Positions 21,906 to 32,772 of a stretch of DNA of 64,000 bases are shown piece by piece; the stretch's first letter is position 1, and each line of letters begins with the position of its first letter. The position numbers and the translations under genes are program-made. The stretch is taken from NCBI GenBank assembly GCA_020912385.1, contig CP087207.1:806001-870000 (forward strand). Direction: 5' to 3'. The notes under the pieces are model-generated. The model did no database searches and had not been told where the DNA came from. It saw nothing but the letters and a program-made list of their open reading frames with translations. The stretch comes from Neofusicoccum parvum. Lineage: Eukaryota; Ascomycota; Dothideomycetes; Botryosphaeriales; Botryosphaeriaceae.

Positions 21906-24900
21906 ATGGCGTCCGCTGATCAGGTCACTTGGCCCTCAGAAGCATCCGAAGTAGTATGTTCGTTGCAAAGGCTAGCCAGTGAGGGTTGCGAACGAGCCAG
22001 CGCGGTTGTCACAGCCCTTGCCAGTCAAAAGGGACACTTGCCGAGAAATGTCGGTGTTTTCCGCAAGCTCGCCGAGACCAGGGTCCTAAACTGGCCGATA
22101 AATGATCGCAAATATCTCGTAAGTGATGCAAGAAGGCTGCTTCCTAAGATACTTGCTCACGCCGCGTAGAATGAACAGGTCGTCCAGTTGGCAACATCAC
22201 TCCCGGAATCCACGATCCGGGATTCTCTAAGCGGAAATTTCATCCGAGCGCTATGGAACGGTTTGCCGCATCCGCCACTCTCCTATGTGGCCGACGAATA
22301 CCGTTTCCGAAGCGCGGATGGATCACACAACGTGCATAATGTTCTGACTCCTAAAGACAAAGGACTAAGCTCTAACTGTTAACAGAACGCCATAAACCCA
22401 TACCTGGGAGCTGCTGGTTCTAGCTACGCTCGCAGTGTCAAGCCAGAACATGTGCCCACTGTTGCTCTCCCTGAACCGGACCTTGTGTTTGACAGTACGA
22501 CCCCCGCATCTCTGGCTTGCTCAACTAGCTGACAGACGGCAGCCCTCATGAAACGAGATGGGCCTGCAAGGGAGCATCCCACCAAGGTTTCATCAGCACT
22601 TTTTCATTTCGCGACTCTCATCATTCACGATATCTTCAGTTCAGATCCGGAAAACACAGGGAGGACATTGTCATCGTCGTATCTTGATCTCGGTCCGCTA
22701 TATGGCAACAATAAGTTTGACCAGGAGAGTGTGCGAACATACAAAGATGGACGCTTAAAGCCGGACGCCTTTTCTGATGTGAGGATCCTTGGCCAGCCTC
22801 CTGGTGTCTGCGCACTCCTGGTTGCCTTCAATCGGTACCACAACTGGGTTGTTGAGGAATTGGCTGCCAACAACGAAGACGATCGTTTCCCCAGCGTTGA
22901 GTCTCTGAAGCTCAAATTCAAAGATCAACAATACCGTGAGAAGGTGGTGAAGCGTGATGAGGACCTTTTCCAAACTGGTAGACTGTAAGACTCCCCCGTC
23001 ACTAGAAGCCACCAGGTGAGAAGCTCACTTGCATTATTTCTATACAGCATCACTTGCGGTCTCTACGTCAACATCATTCTTGGAGACTATCTCCGGACTA
23101 TTCTCAATCTGAATAGCAATCCTGTCAATTCAAACTGGACGCTTGACCCTCGAAAGGCCTTCGAAGGCGAGCACATCTTCGATCAGAAAGGCATACCTAT
23201 GGGCATGGGAAACCAGGTCAGCGCTGAGTTCAACTTTGTCTACCGGTGGCACTGCGCAGTTAGCAACAGGGACCAAAAATGGATGGAAGAATTCATCCCC
23301 AAGAAGATCATGGAAGGAAGGATTCAGCATTGGAGTAAGTAAATATCCTCGTCCTTCGTTGGTCACATACTGCACTAGCAGAGAAGACATTAGAACTTGT
23401 CTAAGGAGTGCTCTGGGAACAAATCCTGACGGGTGAACAGGTGAAGCAAGTCCGGACGAGCTTCGTCGCAGCATGATATACTGGGCTATCAAGCAAAAAG
23501 AGCAAGATCCAGAGGACCGGACTTTTGAGGACGCAGAAGGAAAAGATATCCCGAGACAGGAGAACAAGCAGTTCCCAGACGATCCGTTGATTGAGTTGCT
23601 TTGTGAGGGGACTGATAACGTAGCAGGTGCGCAGTATACATTCATATGTGATAAACTGCGACGACTGACTGTTACATAGGTGCTTATGGGGCCCGGAACG
23701 TCCCAGCAGCCTTGAAATTCGTCGAGAATCTGGGAATCAAGCAGGGACGGGAATGGGGTCTAGCCACCTTCAACGAGTTCAGAAGATTTTTCAATCTGAA
23801 GGAGTTCAAGTCCTTCAAGGAGATAAACAGCCAGCCAGGCGTAGCCGAGGCTCGTGCGTACCCCCCAGTCATATGCACCATGCCACGTCAGCTAACGCAG
23901 AGCTCAGTGGAAACATTATACGGCCACCCGGACAACGTGGAGTTATACGTGGGGCTGATGGTAGAGGAAGCAAAGCAACCGTTCTCTCCCGGATCAGGTC
24001 TTTGTCCAGGATTTACCATTTCCGAGGCCATCCTTGCCGACGCCGTTGCTCTGGTCCGCGGCGACCGCTTCTACTCAATTGAGTGGGGACCGCAAAGCCT
24101 GACCAAGTGGGGGTAAGTGCAAGTCTGGTCTGAAATCTTTCCAACGTGAAGCTGACGGGCTGTTCAAGCTTCGCGGAAATCACGGTTGATGACAACGTTG
24201 CTGGTGGCGGCGCCTTGTACAAGCTTCTTATGCGGGCCTTCCCTCAATGGTACACCCCTAATAGCGTCTACGCGTTGTACCCATTCAGCACCCCGGAGAG
24301 GACGAGGGAGCTGGTCCAGACTGGCGCCCTGAGAAACGTTGAGCTGAACTATAACCGGCCAAAGCGCGCCCCGCTGCCGAAAGCGATCTGTTCGTGGAAA
24401 GCTGTCCACGATGTGCTCTGCGATCAGCAGCGGTTCAAAGTTCCTTGTAAGAACCTGAAATGGTACATTGCTTCCAAAATCACTAACATCCCTGTCCAGG
24501 GGGCGAGCACACATGGCAGATGATCGGGCGTGACTACATGCTCAGTGGAGATACCGCCGCCAATGCCAAACAGCGGGTCGCAGTGAATCGCGCCATGTAC
24601 GAGCCTGCAGATACATTGGACCGAGTCCGCAGCTTCTACGAAGCTATCACCGGGAAGTTGATCTACGACAACCGGCGCAGACTCGATCAAGGCTTCCAGA
24701 TCGACATCGTCAAAGAGTAAATACCTTGTATCCATCAATAGCCTGGTGGTGGACTGACCGCGAGCAGCATCGGGAACCTGGCCCACGCCACATTCACAGC
24801 CAAGTATTTTGGCATCCCGCTCAGTGGTCCTGTATGGGATTGGGAAAGCGGCCACTGGAAGTACTCTGGTGCCGAAAAACTGTACAACAAGCTCGCTCGT

Positions 24901-26225
24901 CTCTTCGAGTACGTGTTCCTCGACCTGGACCCTACCAAATCGTACAAGCACCGCGTCACGGCGTCAGCGGAAGCACAGAAACTAGCCCACGAGCTTCGCA
25001 GATCCCTCCATTCCATCAGATCACCGGGCTGGTTTGGTCCTCTGAAGCATATCCTGGACCACCTGGACCCTCTCAACAGCTTCGGAAAAGGCTTGGCAGC
25101 CAGGCTGCTTGGGAGCGGGAAGGACGTGGAGCAGGTGGTGTGGGAGGTCATTCCCACTGCAGCTGCCGCTTCCGCAACACAGGCTCAAGCGGTATGGCAC
25201 CCCTTATACTTGGTTCTAGAGTCTTCCGGCTGACGAGGATGAGTAGTGGGGTCAAATGATCGAGGTATACTTCAGGGACGAGAACAAGCACCACTGGCAT
25301 GAAATTGTGAGGCTCGCCAAGTCGGACTCGCATGAGTCATTTGAGCTGCTGAGGAAATACGTCTTGGAAGGGTATGTCTGGGCTTCTTCAATCCAAATCA
25401 ACGGTTTCAACTGACCTCATCTAGCTTCCGCCTCTCCCCTGCCGCTTCCGGGGTCATTCGCGTTGCCGCCACCGCCGCCACCATCCCAGACGGTCAAGAG
25501 AACGGCCAAGCCCGAGAGGTCAACGTCGGTCCTGGCGAGCCGCTCTTCCTCAGCTTCATCGAGGCCGGCCTCGATCCGGAGAAATTCCCCAACCCCCAGG
25601 AGATCAACCCGAACCGGCCCGAGGAAAACTACATTCACCACGGCTGGGGACCGCATTCCTGCCTGGGCCAGAAGATCGTGCCTGTTGCGGCGGCAGCAAT
25701 GCTGCGTGTCTTCGCACGTGAGTGCTCGGATCCGCAGAGGACTCCTGGACCTGCCGGCAAGATGAAACGGAGGGACTTCAAAGTCGCACTTCCAGCAATT
25801 GGCGCCGACAAACGGGAAAATTGGAAGGGATTCCCGCAATTCATGGCTGAAGATGGCAGCGAGTGGAAGAATTTCCCTACCTGTAAGTGTGAAATCAATC
25901 TCCTTTCCGTGCAGTCCAGAATGGTTTCTGAAGCAAGTACTAACGCGACGTTGCAACAGCGATGAAATTGATCTATGGTCAGCCGATAAAGGCAACTCTC
26001 AAGCATAATATTGTGGTGAAAAACCCCGAAGGAGACGTCATTGGACATGTCAAGGGACACATCAAGGGACACGTGCACGACCCTATGAACGGAGGTCCAG
26101 TTGGGCATGTGAATGGATTTGTCAACGGACAGGTGGACGGGTATGTGGTCGGGAATGTGGATGGACACGCAGACGGGCATGTGGACGGACATTGGGATAA
26201 TCAAGAGAACGGTCATGGGAACTGA
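21906..26225 (+). CDS. psi-producing (Ppo) fatty acid dioxygenase-P450 fusion
   Basis: Heme dioxygenase fused to a P450, making oxylipins from C18 fatty acids. Fourteen exons: 21906-22118, 22170-22331, 22386-22494, 22543-22984, 23048-23334, 23441-23626, 23680-23853, 23908-24112, 24169-24446, 24500-24716, 24768-25191, 25247-25371, 25425-25882 and 25960-26225; 1181 residues. In the peroxidase domain the distal His is in LIIHDIF (~190). The catalytic Tyr (~374) and proximal His (~377) are in FVYRWH. The P450 domain keeps the heme Cys in GPHSCLG (~1020). The helix-I motif reads ATQAQ (~894-898), where diol synthases, as I recall them, have ANQ-type. The fifth intron is 106 bp; an internal alternative exon there would meet a TGA. 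The last exon adds an unusual His/Gly-rich repeat tail. Exact product is uncertain. Confidence 0.92.
26043..26222 (+). repeat. coding repeat: Gly-His/Asp-Val tail of the Ppo protein
   Basis: The last ~60 codons repeat a degenerate 4-residue unit of the type G-H-V-x (GHVKGHIKGHVHD, then GHVNGFVNGQVDG, then DGHADGHVDGH). At DNA level these are 12-base units GGACATGTN-like. The tail ends in ENGHGN just before the stop. Confidence 0.85.
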
Positions 26226-27315
26226 GTTGCCCAAAAAGCGAAATTGTAGGGCTTTCAGCTAAATTTACTATCTCTCTCCAGAGAACGCCACCAAAAGTTA
26301 CTTTTCTAAGAACGAACTCTATCTCTATGCGAAATGGAACTCCTGCGGTCCTCAGCAAAGTCTAGCGCGACTGCGCGATCCTAGATTCCAGATGCCTCTC
26401 AAGTAAAACTACACTGCCGCTCAAATTCGCTCAACACACCCACGAGGCGAACACCAGGACGACCCACTCCCGGCAATGTCCTGGACTTCGTCTGTCACTT
26501 GGTCTTCAAATCTTCATACGAGGTCGATGCATGCTATCGCGCAAGTTTTCGAGGTGTCGCGTTTCACGCCAAGCGCAAGACAGCGATAGTTCCTGACGCC
26601 GTTCGTCCTGAAACACTATCTGCCGTCGATACCCCCGTGGTGGCTGGGAATGGTGCTGATTCGAGTAGGTTTCAGACTTGGCATGGTGGCTGTTGCCGAA
26701 GTGGGGCGAAGTATGAAGATCCGAAGAGCCTGTCACGGCTATTATTTTTTACTCAATCTTGCTCGGGACTGTCTGGTAGCCTTCGAGCGCTGAAGAGAGG
26801 GGTTTGAGTAACAATATTCCCCTTGGATGCAGGGGAATTTGCGCGTCCTGCGGGCGAGGTGTATCAGCAGAGGAGAGACGGCGAGGCCTCAAGCCATCGA
26901 ACGGATGCTACGACCTGAGCGAGTTTCTGAATACTCCCACTCCTCAGCCACACGTCTGGGACCCTTATTAGTACGTCAGACCGCTTGGGAGGTTTTGCCA
27001 CACCGGATGCCTGGCTTTGGGGGCAAGAAGCTTAGTCCTATTTTCACGTGGAAGTGACGTAGCAATTTTGGAGGTCATTGATTTTTATTTTCTCAATTTT
27101 TTATTTTCGTTCGTTTCATCATGAACTTGTGTAGCCTTTGTACATGAAATGCGTCGAGTAGGCCTGGTAGTCTCGACCATGCATGAGACATTTTCCCTTG
27201 CTTCTCTGATATCAATCATTATCTCCTGGCTCGTGTTCTTGCCCAGCATCGTCGTCGTCCCAGACTGAACCATTTCCACCAAGTTAGTTGGATGTCCTGC
27301 CCTTCATTCCAACCC
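26226..27315. other. convergent intergenic region
   Basis: About 1.1 kb between the convergent Ppo and copper-protein genes. Short frames occur on both strands without family resemblance. I see no supported gene. Confidence 0.5.
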
Positions 27316-28045
27316 TTACAGCAGCGCCGCAGCACCGCCCAGCGCCGCCGCGCCCAGCGCCCACACACCGCTCCACGAGTTCAGAGGGGCGGCACCGGTC
27401 GACGCAGTCGCGCTTGCGCTTGAGGACGATGCGGTGCCGGAGGCCGACGAGCTCGACTCGGACGTCTCGTTAGCGTTGCCGGGGTTCGAGATGGCCTGCG
27501 TCGTGACGCCCGAGCTGTTGGTGCAGTGCTGGCTGACCTCGTCGGTTGTGAGGGGAGTGTTGGTGATGGTGATGTCGGCGCACTGTCATCTGTTAGGTAG
27601 CTGCTTTGAGGCTTTTTGGTTTGGACAAACTCACCTGGTACAGTCCACCATCAGGGTCGCCGTTTGATACGACCTGGATGGTTGCGTTCATGCCCTCGGT
27701 CAGGTTTGCGCTCGCGGGGATCTCAATGTTGCCCATGCAGAAGTTCTCGGGACCGCGCTCGCGGAAGGTCGGGCGCAGGATGATGTTGAAGGCGGTGCCC
27801 GGGTCGTTGCCGACGCCCAGCACCACCATCACGTTCGTCTCGGTGTGATGCATGTCCAGCTGGATGGGAGCGCCGCTAAGCGGGAAGGCGGTGCGGTTGC
27901 TGCTGGGCGTGTCGAAGCCGCCGCAAGGGAAGGTCCCCGACTTGTCATCGTCGAAGCCACGCTTGACAGGCCAGTCGAGGACGAAGTGCGCCGATGCGAG
28001 GGTGGTGAGGGAGGCGCTGAGGAGGAGGGCGGTTGGGGACAGCAT
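27316..28045 (-). CDS. LPMO-like copper protein (X325/BIM1 family), GPI-anchored
   Basis: Two exons, 28045-27635 and 27582-27316, giving 225 residues. A 19-residue signal peptide ends at SA, so the mature protein begins with His-Phe. That N-terminal His is the first ligand of a histidine brace. Mature residue 47 is also His (DMHH), matching the second ligand position reported for X325 proteins as I recall it. Other family marks are VKRGFDDD, FPCGGF and ENFCMGNIE. A Ser/Thr/Ala linker and a hydrophobic C-terminus (GVWALGAAALGGAAALL) indicate a GPI anchor. Known relatives bind copper without cleaving polysaccharide; Cryptococcus Bim1 aids copper uptake together with a CTR transporter. The CTR transporter gene lies just upstream on the same strand, which supports a copper-uptake role. 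Confidence 0.88.
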
Positions 28046-28853
28046 GGTTGCGGTTGTCGGTCTTGGTTGGAGAGGGAAGAATGTAGTGTTTAGAGGCGCG
28101 GCGGCAGTTCCGACAGCGATTGAGGTGGAAGAGATGGAGATAGAGGCAAGTGCTGGGCGAGAGGGAGGTGTATAAACAGAAGGAGCTTGGGCCGCCTGGG
28201 CAAAGTTTCACGCGGGGCAGCAGCAGCGGGTGTGAGAATGTGGGATTGATCGGAAAGCTTGCATTTGACATGTGCCGGCAGCTTTTAAAGACAATGGCAG
28301 CTGCTCAGGCAGGCACGATCCAGACTCGGAGCATCGCAGCTCGCGCGTGCAAATTGGCCGCACGCGCTGAGAGGCACGAGTAGCGACCCGCATCAGCCGT
28401 GCAGGCGAGCGCCACCTCGTTCCGCATCTACCGTGGTGCGACGAGGATTTGGCGGCGGATCAATATGTGATGGCTGGACGGGCGGGTGGTGAAGAGGTGA
28501 AGCGGAATGCTGGGCAGGTTGCGGGCAATTGAGCAGATTATTCTGGGCGCTAGGCCGAGGCCGGGCTGGGCGGGCTGCAGGTCAGCCGCAGGGGCCTGGC
28601 GGAGACAGGATGAGCTTGTCGACGGCTGACTGTGGAGCCCGGCGATCGCTAAAAACAGCCCCGCGCTCCGCCGACTGCACGCGATACACCGGCACCGGTC
28701 AGGCCTGGACAGGCAAGAAAGAGGCATCATTATCATTGACTACGGCCACCACGGCTGATAGCGTCTCATGTTGCCGTGTGCCGCGTGACGCGCGACGCGA
28801 CCCTGAGCCTGCTCCAACGCCGAAAAACACACCTTCCCAAAGCGCCGCCTGGC
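28046..28853. other. upstream region of the BIM1-like gene
   Basis: 808 bp between the copper-transporter stop and the BIM1-like start; both genes are on the minus strand. Expected to hold the BIM1-like promoter. I looked for Mac1-type TTTGCTCA and Cuf1-type elements and found no full match. Confidence 0.4.
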
Positions 28854-29492
28854 TCAGTGGCCGTCCGCAGACCGCGAGTAGCGCCCGAACGCCACCTCGC
28901 CGAGGAAGGTGCCACCGAGCACAGACAGCAGGTAACCAACGTTCATCGTCATGACAGCAAGCATCCTATCGCACCCGCCGTCAGCATTCCACCGCGCATT
29001 CAGAAGCAAACCACAGCGCTAGAGAACTTACAGCAGGTACCCCACCCCAGCAATAACTGTAACCATGGCTGCCCGCGGAAGGTCGACCCCGAACCGCCAC
29101 GGCTGTGCGCCGCCCGTCTGGCGGTGGCCGATGGTGACACGCTCCTCGACGCCGTTCGCGGTAAGCACTGCCGATCGCGAGCTGTCGTCGCGCTCGATGC
29201 GCTCTGCTGCCGGCGTCTTGTCCGCAACCACGATGTAGCGTCGTTGCAGCGCCTGCGCCAGCCAGCGGTCCTCCAGGAATGCCTTCGCCGCGAAGAGCCC
29301 GCGGAACACGGTGGCCAGGATGATGAGGAAGATGCAGATGCCGGCGTACTGGCCCACTGTCGACGGCGAGAACGACGCCGTGTAGAGCGGGGTGGTGGCC
29401 GCGTTGGTGAAGGCCATGTTCATCGTCATGCTGCTCGAGTCGCTGCCCATGTCCATGCTCATGGACGTGTCGTCGCTGTGCCGTCTTTCCAT
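28854..29492 (-). CDS. CTR-family copper transporter
   Basis: Two exons, 29492-29032 and 28965-28854, giving 190 residues. The extracellular N-terminus has clustered methionines (MSMDMG and SMTMNM), the Mets motifs that collect Cu(I). TM1 is around YAGICIFLIILATVFRGLF. A cytosolic loop of ~70 residues follows. TM2 carries the pore signature M-x3-M (MLAVM) inside the second exon, and TM3 carries the GxxxG packing motif (GGTFLG). Ctr proteins work as trimers that import Cu(I), so they need reduced copper. A metalloreductase gene is divergently transcribed from the same promoter region. The splice falls between LL and MLAVM, keeping the MxxxM motif intact. Confidence 0.93.
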
Positions 29493-30110
29493 TGTCGCTG
29501 ACTAGAGTTCGCGGGGACTTTGCAGAAGTTGTAAAATCGTATTCTGGGTACAGAGCTTCCTGGGGAGAAGACCACGTCCAACGGGCGGCGCCTGTTCTTG
29601 TATCTGGGCGGCGGACGCGGGTGGTGCGCGGCGGGGCGGAAGGCTTGGAGCCGAGAGAGAGGTGGTATGGAGTTGAGCACGATTGAGAACAGAGGTGAAG
29701 CTCTCCAAGTCGCAGGACCACAATGCGCGTAGGGCCGGTAAAGAGCATGCAGCGGCGGCGGCACGGGCTGGAGGTGCAGAAGGCTTGTCCGGTGGCTTGT
29801 GGCCCAAAGCGGGAGGCAGCCTGCAGAGAGAGTTTGAGAAGGTTTCTCGGGTGGCCATTGGCTGAAACAGGCCAAGGGCTGGACTGCCCCTGCGCGCCAC
29901 CGTGTCGGGCCCCGGACGCCGCCAGCCCTCCACGACAAGCCCTGGGCGCCCGAAGGCTGATATTATCGGAGGCTCGGCCCATGCATGCAGCCTGTGTCCT
30001 CCTCCACGAGCTTCGCCGCTTGCAACACCGCCAGCGCTGAGCATGTGCCCGTCGCAGTAGCAGCCAAGCACCCCACAACCACCACCAGCCGGACTGGTCT
30101 CTTCGCCAAC
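29493..30110. promoter_or_regulatory. shared divergent promoter of CTR and metalloreductase genes
   Basis: 618 bp between the two divergent start codons. A CCAAT box in reverse orientation (ATTGG) lies at 29857-29861, and GCTGA cores occur near 29861, 29957 and 30036. None matches a complete published copper-response element, so copper regulation is inferred from gene content only. Confidence 0.5.
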
Positions 30111-32418
30111 ATGAACGTCCGACGCCATGAGCACGACTCCGGGATGGACATGGACATGGACATGGGCGGCATGGACATGGGCTCCTCCAGCGTCGCCGGC
30201 GTGCCCTCGCTTGACTACCTGATGCAGTACTACTGGGCCGTGGTCGGCACCTTCATTGGCATCGCGACTCTGGCCAACGCCGCGAATATCTTCATCTGTC
30301 GGCAGCGGTCAGTTCCGGCGTTGGAATAAGCTCCAGATGGGCTCGTGCTGATGCAACATATACAGACTGTCTGCTGCTCGCCGCGGCCACACGAAACCAG
30401 CCAAGCCTGAGGCATTGATATTGCGCGTCAATGCCACCGTCACCGCCATCATCCGAGAGGCGAGCAACGCGTCCCTTGCTCCGCCGCTCATTTTCAAGGG
30501 CCACCGCATCCGTCTGCCGACTGTGGGGAAGACGTCCATCGTAGCCGCCAACCTCGTGACTATCCTGGTGCTTTGCTTTTACAAGTTCGACCTCAACGAC
30601 CAGTGGTCGTTCGAGGACATCGCCTACCGCGTCGGCTGCATCTCGCTGGCCCAGCTCCCTCTGATCCTCCTGCTGGCCGGAAAGAACAACATCGTCGGAT
30701 GGCTGACTGGCACCAGCTACGAACGCCTGAACTGGCTGCACCGATGGGCTGCACGATGTCTCCTTCTCACAGTGACCATCCACATGGGCTACTGGTTTGC
30801 CGACTGGGCCCCGTACAACTACATCGGCCGGAAGATCAAGACTGACCCCATTACCCAGAATGGCCTGATTTCATGGGTTCTGCTTCTCTGGATCGTTATC
30901 AGCTCCGTCGCACCTATCCGCGGCTGGAAGTATGAGGTCTTCGTGATCCAGCATCTGGGCTCCATGGCCGCATTCCTTGCCTTTGTCTACATGCACGTCA
31001 GTTCCTGGCCTCTGTACGTACGTATTTACGTCTGGATCCCCATCGCCCTGGTCTGCTTCGATCGCTTTGTTCGCAGCATGTGGGTTCTTTACACAAACCT
31101 CTCTCTCTTCCATCCAAAACAGCGGAGACAGGGCCAGATGTCCAGTCTCTGGGCCTGCAGAGCTTCATTTACACCCCTCCCGCATGACACCACGCGGATC
31201 ACCATCCACAACCCGCCTGTCAGCTGGGCACCGGGCCAGCACGTTTTCCTGTCATGCCATACGGTCGTCCCGCTACAGAGCCACCCATTTACCATCGCCT
31301 CGATCCCAGAGGATGGAAGGATGGAGTTTTACGTCAAAAGCGAAAAGGGTGCCACGGCGCGTTTCTTCCGGCATGCGGAAAAGTTGCATTTGTCCTTGAC
31401 CCCTGGCTCATCAAGGGAAAAGGAGAGGAAGGCCGTCGCTATCGACGGGCCGTACGGCCGCATGCGGCCCCTGCGTCAGTTCGACAGCGTCGTCCTGTTC
31501 GCGGGTAGTACGGGTGCCACCTTCACAATCCCGCTGCTGCGAGACATTGTTGCGCATTGGAAGAAGCAGCACCAAGGAGACACAGAGCATTCATCTTTCT
31601 CTTCTGCTAGCCCTCTGGCCAAGCTCCTCCCCGCTGGTGCAGTAACTCGTAAAGTCCGCTTCGTCTGGGTCGTCAAGAGCCGCGGCCAGCTCAGCTGGTT
31701 TGCAACACAGCTATCACGCGTCGCTGAGGACGTAGCGGCGCTACGGCAGGAGGCAGGGCTGGACGTCGAGGTCGAGATGACCGTATACGTGACGTGCGAC
31801 CCGTCCTTCACCGACGACCGCAAACCAACTGCTTCGACCAACACTCCTGGTCCAGCACGCCACGACAACGCAAGAGACCCGGACGAAAAGGGCCTCCTCA
31901 AGCAAAGCGCGGCCGTGCGCGAGCTCGAAGACAGCAGCTACGCATCGTCGTTCTCCGACGACAATGCCAAACCGAGCACAACGGTGGCCTGCGGCCCGGA
32001 CGGCACCTGCTGCTGCCAGACCACCGTCGCCGACGAAGACTCCTCCGACGCCATCGAGCCCGTCATCTGCGAGTGCTGCAGCGGCAACCGCCCCGTCAAC
32101 ACCCCAACCGCGAAACCTTCAAACGTCGCTGCCAACGCTACCTCCCCTACCACGACCACCTCCTCCATCTCGAGCGTCTCCCCCGCAGACCTCCTCCACC
32201 CCAGCATCTCTCTCCTCTCCGGCCGCCCGCATCTGGAGGCTATCACTCGTCGCGTGCTCGAGCAGGCGCTGGGCGAGACGGGCGTCGCGGTGTGCGGGCC
32301 AGGGGCGCTGGCGGCGGACGTAAGGGCGGCGGTGGTAGGGCTGAGCGACGAGAGGGCCGTGCATAGGGGGACGGGGGCGCAGGGTATTTATCTGCATGTG
32401 GAAGGGTTTGGGTTTTGA
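30111..32418 (+). CDS. ferric/cupric reductase with Met-rich N-terminus and Cys-rich insert
   Basis: Two exons, 30111-30307 and 30366-32418, giving 749 residues. A FRE/NOX-type plasma-membrane reductase moves electrons from NADPH through FAD and two hemes to extracellular Fe(III) or Cu(II). The N-terminus has MDMDMDMGGMDMG, like CTR Mets motifs. The ferric reductase domain has heme His pairs in LHRWAARCLLLTVTIH and QHLGSMAAFLAFVYMH. FAD binding is at HPFTIAS. NADPH binding is at FAGSTGATFTIPLLR, with CGPGAL near the C-terminus. Between the two NADPH segments a long insert contains CGPDGTCCCQ (~607-615) and CECC (~634-637). The insert is otherwise Ser/Asp-rich and probably disordered. An in-frame ATG at 29985 could lengthen the N-terminus by 42 residues, but the ATG at 30111 places the Mets segment near the start. 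Confidence 0.92.
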
Positions 32419-32772
32419 TGACCGGGGAAGGCAGCAAGTGGGAAGGGAGAAGTCGCAGTCCGCATCGTTTATGGCGTTTTTAGGGGATGATGACCGGGGA
32501 AGATACCAGGGACTAAGGACTCGGTTTGGACGGATGCCGTTACGACTTACGAGAATTGCTTACGGTAGGAGGCACAACACGAATCGACTGAATTCGCTTG
32601 AACAGCAGTTGTAGTAAGAAAGCATTAATATTACAGAGCTAAGCAGGTTCAGAAAAGTTGATCGTTTTTCCCACCTACCAACTCGTCTGCCCAGAAGCTT
32701 CGTCGAACATCTCATCAAATCTCTCATCATCAAACCCTTTCCCAGACTCCGTGTTGCGCCTGCTTCCAACCC
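32419..32772. other. convergent intergenic region
   Basis: 3' spacer between convergent genes. A 12-base string (GATGACCGGGGA) occurs twice, at ~32417 and ~32487. No gene seen. Confidence 0.5.

Noticed and set aside
23430..23440. Premature TGA that would make the Ppo gene a pseudogene
   Set aside because: Splicing 23334 to 23441 bypasses it with correct phase and good splice sites, and all other exons are intact.
28046..30110. Mac1/Cuf1-type copper response elements
   Set aside because: Only partial GCTGA or TGAGC cores; no full consensus on either strand.
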